A stretch of 64,000 nucleotides of DNA from the NCBI GenBank assembly GCA_037045155.1, contig JBAOIG010000003.1, forward strand, positions 248,001 through 312,000, in the 5' to 3' direction. The notes beneath the pieces are model-generated. The model was not told where the DNA came from. It made no database searches and saw only the letters and a list, made by a program, of their open reading frames with translations. Below are positions 17,950 through 25,630 of the stretch, piece after piece. The first letter of the stretch is position 1; each line of letters opens with the position of its first letter. The stretch comes from Thermomicrobiales bacterium. Lineage in GTDB: Bacteria > Chloroflexota > Chloroflexia > Thermomicrobiales > CFX8. The position numbers and the translations under genes are program-made.

Positions 17950-18564
17950 TCAGCGATGATCGTAGGGATCCGCGTCGTCGTGCTGCGGGTCGCGCCGTCG
18001 ATAATCTGCCGCCATCGCAGCCTGTGATTCCCGACTGGATGGGCCGAGGTAGTGCATCGATGCCGCGCCGAGGGTGATCAGATCACCCTCCTTGAGGATG
18101 CGATTCGTGACAATGTCTCCGTTGACCCGCGTGCCGTTTCGGCTTCCGTTATCCTGTATCTCGTGTCGTCCATCGGGCCGTTCGATGATCTCGGCGTGGT
18201 AGGCGGAGACAGTCGAGTGGTCGAGAACGATCTCGTTGTTCGGGTAGCGGCCGATACGTGTGCGCGGCTGATCCAGCGGAAGCTGCTCACCGTTGATCAG
18301 CAATCGGGCTGGAACACGCGGGACGGCGACGGCTTGTGGCCGGCCGCCGAACAGCCGGTCCCAGAAATCAGCCAGCCGCTCGACAAGGCCGGGGCTTCGC
18401 ATTGCGACCGGCGCCGCTGCGATGAAGAAGATCGCCGCGCCGGAGACGACGCGAAACGGATCAGCGTGCTGTTGTTCGGCGTAGCGGAATAGCCAGACCA
18501 GCTGGGCAAGCCAGGCGAGGACAGCGAGTACCAGGATCACCGTCAGGAGCGTCTGTCCGCTCAT
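17950..18564 (-). CDS. Membrane-anchored FHA-domain protein
   Basis: 204 residues from the ATG at 18562-18564, which has GGGAGG 9 bases upstream; the frame reaches 18624 without one. It has two hydrophobic helices near 5-26 and 40-55, then a cytoplasmic FHA domain from about 90 to 170 with the phosphothreonine-binding core TRIGRYPNNEIVLDHSTVSAYHAEI and NGSRNGTRVNG. FHA domains read Thr-phosphorylated partners made by Hanks-type kinases; no kinase is in this window. A His/Asp-rich tail ends the protein. The neighbouring VanW gene is also cell-envelope related. Confidence 0.85.
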   Translation of the reverse strand: MSGQTLLTVILVLAVLAWLAQLVWLFRYAEQQHADPFRVVSGAAIFFIAAAPVAMRSPGLVERLADFWDRLFGGRPQAVAVPRVPARLLINGEQLPLDQPRTRIGRYPNNEIVLDHSTVSAYHAEIIERPDGRHEIQDNGSRNGTRVNGDIVTNRILKEGDLITLGAASMHYLGPSSRESQAAMAADYRRRDPQHDDADPYDHR

Positions 18565-18690
18565 CCGCTGCTGCCTCCCAAATGCTTGTAATGCCGTCGG
18601 CGAGCGCCGCCGGCCGTGGCCCATCCGGTTCCAGTGCGCACAGCAAACCGCCGTCGCTCCCGGGGCCGCTCGATCCGCTCACGTGTGGCT

Positions 18691-18696
18691 AGTATA
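18691..18696 (-). promoter_or_regulatory. Possible -10 element for the FHA gene
   Basis: On the minus strand TATACT (complement of 18691-18696) lies about 130 bases upstream of the FHA gene start, in the gap after the VanW gene. No good -35 hexamer is present at the right spacing, so this is a weak call. Confidence 0.25.
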
Positions 18697-18780
18697 ACCA
18701 AACCTTCCGGCCTGGAGTGTCCATTAGTCACAGAATTGCCAGTGTCTTCAGGATCTCCAGCCCTTGCCCGTCCGGCCCGA

Positions 18781-20631
18781 TCATATGCCAACCAACACGA
18801 CGTTCTGCGCAGGGGCGTAGGTCGTCGAGAAGTTCTCGGAAACGACGTTGTCCCCCTGAATCACCCGACGTGTGACTGTCACGTCGAAGCCATCCTGCGC
18901 ATGCTCGATCGCGCGCTGCGATCCGGACGGCAAGGTATCGGTCTCCTGGTAGTGGACCGTCGGGTCCGCGGTGACGACGTTGGTGATAATTGGTGGATCA
19001 ACTTCGACGCGCCACGGCAACGGCGCTCCGTAGAGATTGACCGTCAGATCCTCGCCGTCGGCATAGACCTCAAGGAGCACTGGGCTTGGTCCATCGTTGG
19101 TCCATCGCATGTCGAGCCCGACGGTTGACTCCACCGCCGCGTCGATGCCGACGTTGCCCTGATAGGCGTAGCGGGGGATCCAGTACGAATGGCTCGCCCG
19201 CTCGTCGATGCGGAAGCCGCTGAAGAAGACCGGCTGGAAGACGGTGGTGGCGACCTGGCAAATGCCGCCGGCCTCGGCCGGCACAGTCGTGATCTGGCCG
19301 TTGCTCTCGGCGATTCCGTAGGCTATCTGCCAACCTGCTTCGACTGTTGTCGGGCCAACTTCGGAATTGAACGAGAACGTCTGGCCCGGTAGAACCAGCG
19401 CGCCGTTCAGAAGCGATGCCGCGAGCTCGATGTTGTGGCTGCGTTCCGGTAGCCCGCCTCCGTAGGTTGTGCTGGAGCTGGCGAGAATCGTCGATACATC
19501 GATGGCGCCGAAGTCAGCAGGCTGCGTCGGGGGGGCGATCGTTGCGACCGGGAGCTCGACGCGATTGGAGTCGCTCTCGCCGGTCGTCGCGGCCTGAATG
19601 AGGGCTGCGGACTTGTCAGCGTCGAGCGTATGCCCGGCCTTCGCATCGCGTGTCTTCACCAGCCGGCCACCGTCGCCCCACCATGCCCGCGCGCTTTGCG
19701 GCGTAGCGTCGACCCCGATCGAGATTTCCTGGACCACAGCGTCAACCCACTTCTTGTCGATCTTCAGCTGTGCAGGATTGCCGCCAACTGGTTGCACGAT
19801 CGTGATGTGCTTGCTGACCTGGTCGGGTGTGAGTGGCCATGTCTGGTCGACAGCGACCAACTCAATCGGCGCATCCCAGACGCGGTGCAGCCGGTCGCGG
19901 GCATCGATGTATTGAGCCAGGGAGACCGGCGGCGCATCTTCGTGAATGACGAGGGCGACCTCAGTCTGACCGTTGGCCAGCGCCGACATGATCTCGGCCT
20001 TCGTGTTCTGCGTATCGAGCGCGCGCCCGGTCACTGGCGCAACCCAGGTGATACCGGTTGAATCGACTGCGAGCTGTCCATCGACGCGGGTCTGCTGAAT
20101 CGCCCCGGCCAGCGATGCAAGCTGGCTACTGAGCCGATCCTGGTCGACTGACAGGCGATCTCCGCCAACGACGTATGGTTCGGACTTGAATCGCCAGAGG
20201 ATGGCGAGTCGGGTGGGGCCGTAGCCTGTATGGCCAGTAGAAAGCGCGTCATCGACGATACCGTCGACATCGATAACGAGCCCCAGGTTCGCGGCAGTGA
20301 TCGTCCACGCACGGTCGCCATCTGCCAATGTCAACGACTGTGAAGTGTGCGTGTTCGCGGCCAGTGTGAGCGCTTCAGCCGCTTGCTGGCGGTTCATGCC
20401 ACTGAGATCCACGCCGAGGGCGTGGACTCCCGATCGAACCTCGCCGCGCCCCGCAAGCTGAACCCCGATGATGCTGACGAGAAACAGCAGCAGGATCGTC
20501 GCTGCGGCAGCCCACGCAATGCGTTCCAGGCGGATTAGCTGTGCATCGTGCTCGGCTGCTGGCGCGCCATTTGTGCGGCTTCGGCCCGCGCTATCGATGA
20601 ATCGGCGAATTGGCGATGAAGCAGTTGACAT
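18781..20631 (-). CDS. VanW-family wall-associated membrane protein
   Basis: 616 residues if started at the ATG at 20629-20631; an in-frame GTG at 20688 is the other choice, and neither has a clear ribosome binding site. Order: a cytoplasmic tail, a membrane helix near 35-57, peptidoglycan-binding-like repeats (about 70-360, two units starting with a short VxLSGMNRQQAAEAL-type helix), a VanW domain (about 385-520, with GVLPGQTFSFN-like LVLPGQTFSFNSEVG and EAGGICQVATTVF), and a G5-like beta tail. It resembles the YoaR type of Firmicutes. Its function in the wall is unknown; the name comes from a vancomycin cluster, but resistance is not implied. Confidence 0.85.
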   Translation of the reverse strand: MSTASSPIRRFIDSAGRSRTNGAPAAEHDAQLIRLERIAWAAAATILLLFLVSIIGVQLAGRGEVRSGVHALGVDLSGMNRQQAAEALTLAANTHTSQSLTLADGDRAWTITAANLGLVIDVDGIVDDALSTGHTGYGPTRLAILWRFKSEPYVVGGDRLSVDQDRLSSQLASLAGAIQQTRVDGQLAVDSTGITWVAPVTGRALDTQNTKAEIMSALANGQTEVALVIHEDAPPVSLAQYIDARDRLHRVWDAPIELVAVDQTWPLTPDQVSKHITIVQPVGGNPAQLKIDKKWVDAVVQEISIGVDATPQSARAWWGDGGRLVKTRDAKAGHTLDADKSAALIQAATTGESDSNRVELPVATIAPPTQPADFGAIDVSTILASSSTTYGGGLPERSHNIELAASLLNGALVLPGQTFSFNSEVGPTTVEAGWQIAYGIAESNGQITTVPAEAGGICQVATTVFQPVFFSGFRIDERASHSYWIPRYAYQGNVGIDAAVESTVGLDMRWTNDGPSPVLLEVYADGEDLTVNLYGAPLPWRVEVDPPIITNVVTADPTVHYQETDTLPSGSQRAIEHAQDGFDVTVTRRVIQGDNVVSENFSTTYAPAQNVVLVGI

Positions 20632-20771
20632 AGGCGATGATCGTCCAAGCTGGTGTGGTGGCGGCCAGCGCCATAGCGCGTTGGTCACAGGCGAGCAGAT
20701 CGCTTCGACCCCGTCGGGGCCCAGCGAAGTGTACCGAACCTGAGACAGCGTGGGGGCAGAATGCGGCTACT

Positions 20772-21647
20772 CTAGCGTTCCAATCGCAAGATTGGGCGTG
20801 TGAGGCATGTCGGGCCGCCCGTTCGGTTGTGCGAAATCTCGTCGCCCGCGTAGGTAATGACCTCACAACCTGCCGCGCGCAAACGCTCGGCGGTGACAGT
20901 GTTCTCACGCAGGATCACGCAGCGGCGCGGCCCGAGAGCCAGGACGTTGCATCCTTGCGTCGGGAACTCCTCGTCGGGAATCTCCACCATCGTAATGCCG
21001 CGCTCCTCCAGCAGTTGGACAAGGGCAACCGACATCAGCGGCTTGTAGACGATCGCCAGGTCATCGTCGATCATACTGATCATGGAAAGCAGGTGCAGAC
21101 ACTCGCCGGCCCCATGCCAGTACGGCAGGTCATAACCGATGACCTCAACCCCGGATGACGCCAGGATCTCCCGCATCTGCTGGATGCCAGATTCGTTGGT
21201 CCGGTAGCCGCGACCGATCGCGAGTGTGTTCGCGTCGATGAAGAGGCAGTCGCCACCCTCAACGGTGCCTGGCGCGACGATCCGGCCCGCGATCGGGACA
21301 CCGATCTCCTGCATCGTCCGCTCCGCCAGGTCGACCTCCGCCTCTCGGAGCGGCTTGCCCATCCGGGTCAGGATCGCGCCGGCGTTCGTTGTAAAGACGG
21401 GATCGTAGCCGAAGATGCCGTCCTGAAGCTTCGCGTCGTCGATCTCGCCAGTGATGACCTCGATGCCCGCGTCGGTGAGAATCCGACGGAACGCGGTGTG
21501 CTCCCGCACTGCGAGATCATGATCGAGCGGGTGGAGATATCCGAACTCCTCCCACGACACCGAGGGGTCGGGCGGCACCGGTGGGTAGACAAGCACGCGC
21601 TCCAGCTTGCCCGACATCGTGTTGCCACCCCATGACCGATCGCTCAT
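20772..21647 (-). CDS. Amidinotransferase/DDAH-fold hydrolase
   Basis: 291 residues from the ATG at 21645-21647, which has AGGAGG six bases upstream. The fold is that of arginine deiminase and dimethylarginine dimethylaminohydrolase. The catalytic Cys281 is in GGPTCLTRP near the C-terminus, the His in GAGECLHLLSMIS, and the acidic substrate site in VEGGDCLFID. It would hydrolyse a guanidino compound such as methylated arginine to citrulline and an amine, or agmatine-like substrates; the sequence does not distinguish these. It is a single gene, with a short gap to the VanW gene downstream. Confidence 0.85.
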   Translation of the reverse strand: MSDRSWGGNTMSGKLERVLVYPPVPPDPSVSWEEFGYLHPLDHDLAVREHTAFRRILTDAGIEVITGEIDDAKLQDGIFGYDPVFTTNAGAILTRMGKPLREAEVDLAERTMQEIGVPIAGRIVAPGTVEGGDCLFIDANTLAIGRGYRTNESGIQQMREILASSGVEVIGYDLPYWHGAGECLHLLSMISMIDDDLAIVYKPLMSVALVQLLEERGITMVEIPDEEFPTQGCNVLALGPRRCVILRENTVTAERLRAAGCEVITYAGDEISHNRTGGPTCLTRPILRLER

Positions 21648-21803
21648 CAATACCCTCCTGTGCCACGCGCTTTCCAATTCGCGCCGGGACAACGGTATCA
21701 ACTGCTTGTCAGATTTGGTAGCCGGACTACCCCTCAGCGGGCGATCGCCAGGCGTCCAGTAGCCGTCTGGAACGGCGGCCAGAGTCGATGTTCATCGCAG
21801 CGC

Positions 21804-22949
21804 TCAGGAGGCGCGACTGGTGCGCTGCTTGTCTGACATCAACGTCTGTTGCAAGTGCAGGAATCGAACCAGATCGGCGCGGCGTAACAATCCGACGAGC
21901 TGCCTGTCGGCAATCACCGGTAGCTGGTCGAAGCTATGCTCGGACATCGTCCGCAGCGCCACGTCGATTCCGGCATCCGGCGTCACCGACTGGACCTTGT
22001 CGCGGGGGGTCATGATGTCCTTCACCAGCGTCTCCTCCCAACGATCGCGCGGGACGTGGCGGACGTCGGAGATCGTGACGATACCCTCGAACCAGTCGTT
22101 CGTGACGACAGGCGCTCCGCGAACGTTGCGCGCAAGGAACCAGTCGTGCACCAGTTCTGCGACCGTGAATCCTCCCTGGACGGTCAGCGGAGCGGGATCC
22201 ATCACCTCCGAGACGACGTGGCCCTTGATCAGCTCCTCCTGCTCGACCTGCCGATACCCCGAGCTGGCAGCGTTCTGCAGGAACCACCCAAGCGCCAGAT
22301 ACCAGAGCCCGTTGATGAGATTGCCGCTCAGCGCGGCGAAAATGCCGAGGACGAAGAAGACACTGCCAACGAACGTGCCGATCACCGAGACGATCCGTGT
22401 CGACTTCCGGACATCGCCGGTGATCTTCCAGAGGATCGCTCGTAGCACACGGCCCCCATCCAGCGGGAAGCCGGGGATCAGGTTGAAGACGGCGAGGATT
22501 GCATTGACGACGGCGAGGTAGCCCAGGAGCGCGCTGACCTGCGCATTCGTGCCGTGGAGCAGCATCCAGAGGCCACCGAAGATCGCCGACAGGCCGAGCG
22601 ATGTGAGCGGGCCGGCGATCGCGATCGCAAACTCCCCGCCCGGCTCGTCTGACTCTTCTGCGATCTCGGCGACTCCGCCGAAGATAAACAGGGTGATTCC
22701 AACGACCTCAATCCCGCGCGCCTGTGCGACGAACGAGTGACCGAGCTCGTGGACCAGCACCGAGGCGAAGAGGAGGATAACGGTCGCGACCGCAACGACC
22801 CAGTACTGTGTTGTCGTCCACCCGGGATACTGGTTTGGATACTGTCCTTCGGCGAGCAGGTACGAAAAGATAACGAGGACGATGAACCAGCTGTAGTGGA
22901 TCCCGATCCGGATGCCACGAATCGACCCGAGACGAACGGAGGCTTCCAT
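21804..22949 (-). CDS. Site-2-type zinc protease (M50) with CBS pair
   Basis: 381 residues from the ATG at 22947-22949; the frame is open upstream to 23036, but the longer start lacks family similarity. Four or more helices form the intramembrane protease core with HELGH (H67, E68, H71) and the second metal segment NLIPGFPLDGGR. Two CBS motifs follow, at about 245-300 and 310-370, and are probably a nucleotide-sensing regulatory part. Such SpoIVFB/Rip3-like proteases cut membrane-bound factors such as anti-sigma proteins. The gene is divergent from padR with a 154-base shared control region. Confidence 0.9.
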   Translation of the reverse strand: MEASVRLGSIRGIRIGIHYSWFIVLVIFSYLLAEGQYPNQYPGWTTTQYWVVAVATVILLFASVLVHELGHSFVAQARGIEVVGITLFIFGGVAEIAEESDEPGGEFAIAIAGPLTSLGLSAIFGGLWMLLHGTNAQVSALLGYLAVVNAILAVFNLIPGFPLDGGRVLRAILWKITGDVRKSTRIVSVIGTFVGSVFFVLGIFAALSGNLINGLWYLALGWFLQNAASSGYRQVEQEELIKGHVVSEVMDPAPLTVQGGFTVAELVHDWFLARNVRGAPVVTNDWFEGIVTISDVRHVPRDRWEETLVKDIMTPRDKVQSVTPDAGIDVALRTMSEHSFDQLPVIADRQLVGLLRRADLVRFLHLQQTLMSDKQRTSRAS

Positions 22950-23055
22950 CCCGCAGGCGCCTTTCGTGTCGGACGGCGCTCCGGCGACGTCCCTTGCTGA
23001 TACCGTCGCAGGAAACGCGCCGCTGGTCAACAGCAACGCAGTGGGAGTCTCGTAC

Positions 23056-23061
23056 TATAAT
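23056..23061 (+). promoter_or_regulatory. TATAAT box ahead of padR
   Basis: A perfect TATAAT at 23056-23061 in the divergent gap between the M50 protease gene and padR would give a start near 23068, about 36 bases before the padR GTG. No consensus -35 hexamer is seen 16-18 bases upstream. Confidence 0.4.
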
Positions 23062-23103
23062 CAAGAATAGTCAGCCGCTGAATAGCAGACAGGATGGTGC
23101 CCT

Positions 23104-23619
23104 GTGGCTGTGGAGATGGTGCTGCTGGGCCTCCTGCGACAGGGGCCGCGCCATGGCTACGACCTGACTCGTGAGTTCTTGCCGGAGACTGTCCTTGGCG
23201 ACATAGTCCGTCTCGAGCCGAGCCTGCTGTACGCGAACCTCAAGAAGCTCGAACGCGATGGATTAGTGCGTTCCACCGTTCAGCAGCAGGGCTCGCGGCC
23301 GGCGAGACGGATGTTGGAACTGACCGATCTGGGCGTCGAGACGCTTGATCGCTGGCTGGCCGAGCCCGTAGAGCGTACGCGAGACCTCCGCCTGGCGTTC
23401 CTGTTGAAGCTGTACGTCGCCCGGATGCCAGGCTCAGGGGATGCTGAGGGGCTTGTCGAAAGGCAGCGCGATGTCTGTCGTCGCTTCGTCGCGTCACTGC
23501 GCGAGCAGCTTGACTCGGAAGAGGACGAATTCCGCCGGCTCGTTATCGAGATGCGACTCGCGCAGAATGTCGCGCTGCTGGAATGGCTGGATCGTGCGAG
23601 CGGACGGGTGCGAGCATGA
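23104..23619 (+). CDS. PadR-family transcriptional regulator
   Basis: A 171-residue regulator with an N-terminal winged helix (MVLLGLLRQGPRHGYDLTREF, then LYANLKKLERDGLVRST and GRPARRMLELTD-like sequence) and a C-terminal helical dimerisation domain (about 90-165), as in PadR group s1/s2 proteins. The start is taken as GTG at 23104; an in-frame ATG at 23116 is also possible. It is 15 bases upstream of modB in the same direction, which suggests that it controls that transporter operon and itself. Confidence 0.85.
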   Translation: MAVEMVLLGLLRQGPRHGYDLTREFLPETVLGDIVRLEPSLLYANLKKLERDGLVRSTVQQQGSRPARRMLELTDLGVETLDRWLAEPVERTRDLRLAFLLKLYVARMPGSGDAEGLVERQRDVCRRFVASLREQLDSEEDEFRRLVIEMRLAQNVALLEWLDRASGRVRA

Positions 23620-23634
23620 TCGGATGTCCCAGCC

Positions 23635-24528
23635 ATGCGTGAGACGCTCCCGGCTGCGGCCGCGCCAGTCGAACGCGACGATGCGCTCCGGCCGGCCAGC
23701 CGCCTGTCGCTGTTCCCGCCGGCTCGCGCGGCGCTGATCGTCGCCAGCCTGGCGCTACTCGTATTCCTGGGCCTCCCCATCGCCGCGATCTTCATCCGCG
23801 GGGTCCCGTCCGGCGCGCTGTCTCGCGCGCTCGACGATCCGATCGTCCACCAGGCGCTGACGTTGTCGTTGATCACGACATCCGTGACGCTCCTTGCCTC
23901 GATTTCCGTCGGCACACCGGTAGCCTACCTGTTGGCGCGGTATCGATTTCGAGGACATCAGCTGCTTGATACGCTGGTCGATCTCCCGATGGTGTTGCCG
24001 CCTGCCGTGGCCGGTGTTGCCCTGTTGATGGCATTTGGCCGGCGCGGGGTGGCTGGGCCGTTTCTATCGGGGCTGGGAATCGAGATCCCATTTACGACCC
24101 TGGCAGTGATCCTTGCTCAGACATTTGTTGCGGCGCCGTTTTTCGTCCGCTCGGCACGCGCGGGATTCGAGTCGGTGGATTCCGGTCTGGAAGAGATTGC
24201 GGCAACGCTCGGCGCAAGCCGGCTGACGATCTTTCGAACCGTTACGGTTCCGCTGGCTCTGCCGGCGCTCCTGGGCGGGGCGGTGATGGCATGGGCGCGA
24301 GCGCTTGGCGAGTTCGGCGCCACGTTGATGTTCGCCGGGAACTTCGCCGGCCGCACGCAGACGATGCCGCTGGCGATCTATGAGACCCTCGAGTCGGGAC
24401 GACTCGACTCGACGCTGGCGTTGTCGATCATTCTCGTCGTCGTCTCATTCAGTGTGCTGCTGCTGTTCAAGCTGCTGGTCCGGCACGGCGGCGGGGTAGC
24501 GGCCACCGAGGTCCGGCCGCGTGCTTGA
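23635..24528 (+). CDS. modB: Molybdate-type ABC transporter permease ModB
   Basis: A 297-residue permease with about six helices (from residue 35 on) of the molybdate/tungstate/sulfate class. The cytoplasmic EAA loop reads EEIAATLGASRLTIFRTVTVPLALPAL and couples to the ATPase. DLPMVLPPAVAGVALL is typical of ModB. The N-terminal 30 residues are a soluble tail. It overlaps modC by 8 bases. No periplasmic binding protein gene (modA) lies beside it in this window. Confidence 0.85.
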   Translation: MRETLPAAAAPVERDDALRPASRLSLFPPARAALIVASLALLVFLGLPIAAIFIRGVPSGALSRALDDPIVHQALTLSLITTSVTLLASISVGTPVAYLLARYRFRGHQLLDTLVDLPMVLPPAVAGVALLMAFGRRGVAGPFLSGLGIEIPFTTLAVILAQTFVAAPFFVRSARAGFESVDSGLEEIAATLGASRLTIFRTVTVPLALPALLGGAVMAWARALGEFGATLMFAGNFAGRTQTMPLAIYETLESGRLDSTLALSIILVVVSFSVLLLFKLLVRHGGGVAATEVRPRA

Positions 24529-25612
24529 TATCCGCGTTCGAAAGCGCGTCTCGGCATTCGAGCTCGACGTCACGCTGTCGGTCGAGAACGGCATCCTCGT
24601 TCTGTTCGGCCCTTCTGGGGCAGGGAAGACGATGCTTCTTCGCGCGATCGCCGGCGTCGTGTCGGTCGACGCGGGGCAGATCCGACTCGGCGAGCGCGTG
24701 CTGCTCGACTCCGAACGCGGGCTCTCGCTCGACCCGCGTCAACGGAAGATCGGTTACGTGCCCCAGGATTACGCGCTGTTCCCGCACCTCAGCGCGCTGA
24801 ACAATATCACCTATCCGATGACCGCTGGCCGCCGCTTGCGGCCGGCCGAAGCTCGCATTCGCGCGCGTGAGCTGCTCGACGTGGTTGGGCTCGGCGACCG
24901 AGCAACGGCCCGACCCGGCGAGCTCTCGGGAGGTCAGCAGCAACGAATCGCGCTGGCGCGGGCCGTTGCTGCTGACCCGGAGGCGCTGCTGCTGGATGAG
25001 CCACTTGCCGCGCTGGACGCGCCGACCCGGCTGGAGTTGCGATCGCTCCTTCAGGTGATCCAACGCGACCTCGGCGTGCCGGTCGTCTTTGTGACTCACG
25101 ACCTCGAAGAGGCGGTGACTGTCGGCTCGACAATGGCGATCATGGTGGATGGCCGGCTTCGCCAGGTCGATCGTGTCGCTCGTGTTCTCGCGACGCCCGC
25201 CGACCGGGTGGTTGCCGAGCTCGTCCAGGCTCGGAACATTTTCGCCGGTGTCGCGTCGCGCGATGCGAGCGGAATGCGTGTCGAAACGCCCGTCGGCCGG
25301 CTTCGGAGCCCTCGTCAGGTTCACGAGGGACAGGTCGACGTCGTGCTCAGGTCCGACCTCCTGCGCCTGCTTACCAGTGACGCCCCAGCCGGCGAGCGAG
25401 GCACGGAACTATCAGGCGAGATCGTCGATGTGCTCGACTACGGCACCAGAGCAACGATCGTCGTGGCGATCGGGGCTGGACATCTGGAGGTTGGTGTATC
25501 GCGCGGAGAGATCGGCCGGCTGAAGCTCGGGACAGGCGGTCAGTCTCGGGTGTTTGTGCCAGAAGCTGCCGTTCACGTGATCGGGCTGGACGCAGACAAC
25601 AGCCGCGAGTAG
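24521..25612 (+). CDS. modC: Molybdate-type ABC transporter ATPase ModC
   Basis: A 363-residue ATPase starting at GTG inside the end of modB. The Walker A is FGPSGAGKTMLLRAI, the Q-loop region GYVPQDYALFPHLSALNNI, the signature LSGGQQQRIALARAV, Walker B LLLDEPLAALDAPTRLEL, and the switch His VFVTHDLEEAV. After residue 235 comes a TOBE-type oxyanion-sensing domain. Molybdate is the best guess; tungstate or sulfate cannot be excluded. A large molybdopterin enzyme is encoded further on in the window (49.8-52.1 kb), a possible use for the metal. Confidence 0.87.
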   Translation: MLDIRVRKRVSAFELDVTLSVENGILVLFGPSGAGKTMLLRAIAGVVSVDAGQIRLGERVLLDSERGLSLDPRQRKIGYVPQDYALFPHLSALNNITYPMTAGRRLRPAEARIRARELLDVVGLGDRATARPGELSGGQQQRIALARAVAADPEALLLDEPLAALDAPTRLELRSLLQVIQRDLGVPVVFVTHDLEEAVTVGSTMAIMVDGRLRQVDRVARVLATPADRVVAELVQARNIFAGVASRDASGMRVETPVGRLRSPRQVHEGQVDVVLRSDLLRLLTSDAPAGERGTELSGEIVDVLDYGTRATIVVAIGAGHLEVGVSRGEIGRLKLGTGGQSRVFVPEAAVHVIGLDADNSRE

Positions 25613-25630
25613 CTTATCGGCAACGCGACC

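Noticed and set aside
21840..21880. tRNA T-arm-like sequence (GGAATCGAACC)
   Set aside because: Inside the conserved C-terminus of the M50 protease gene, with no cloverleaf around it.
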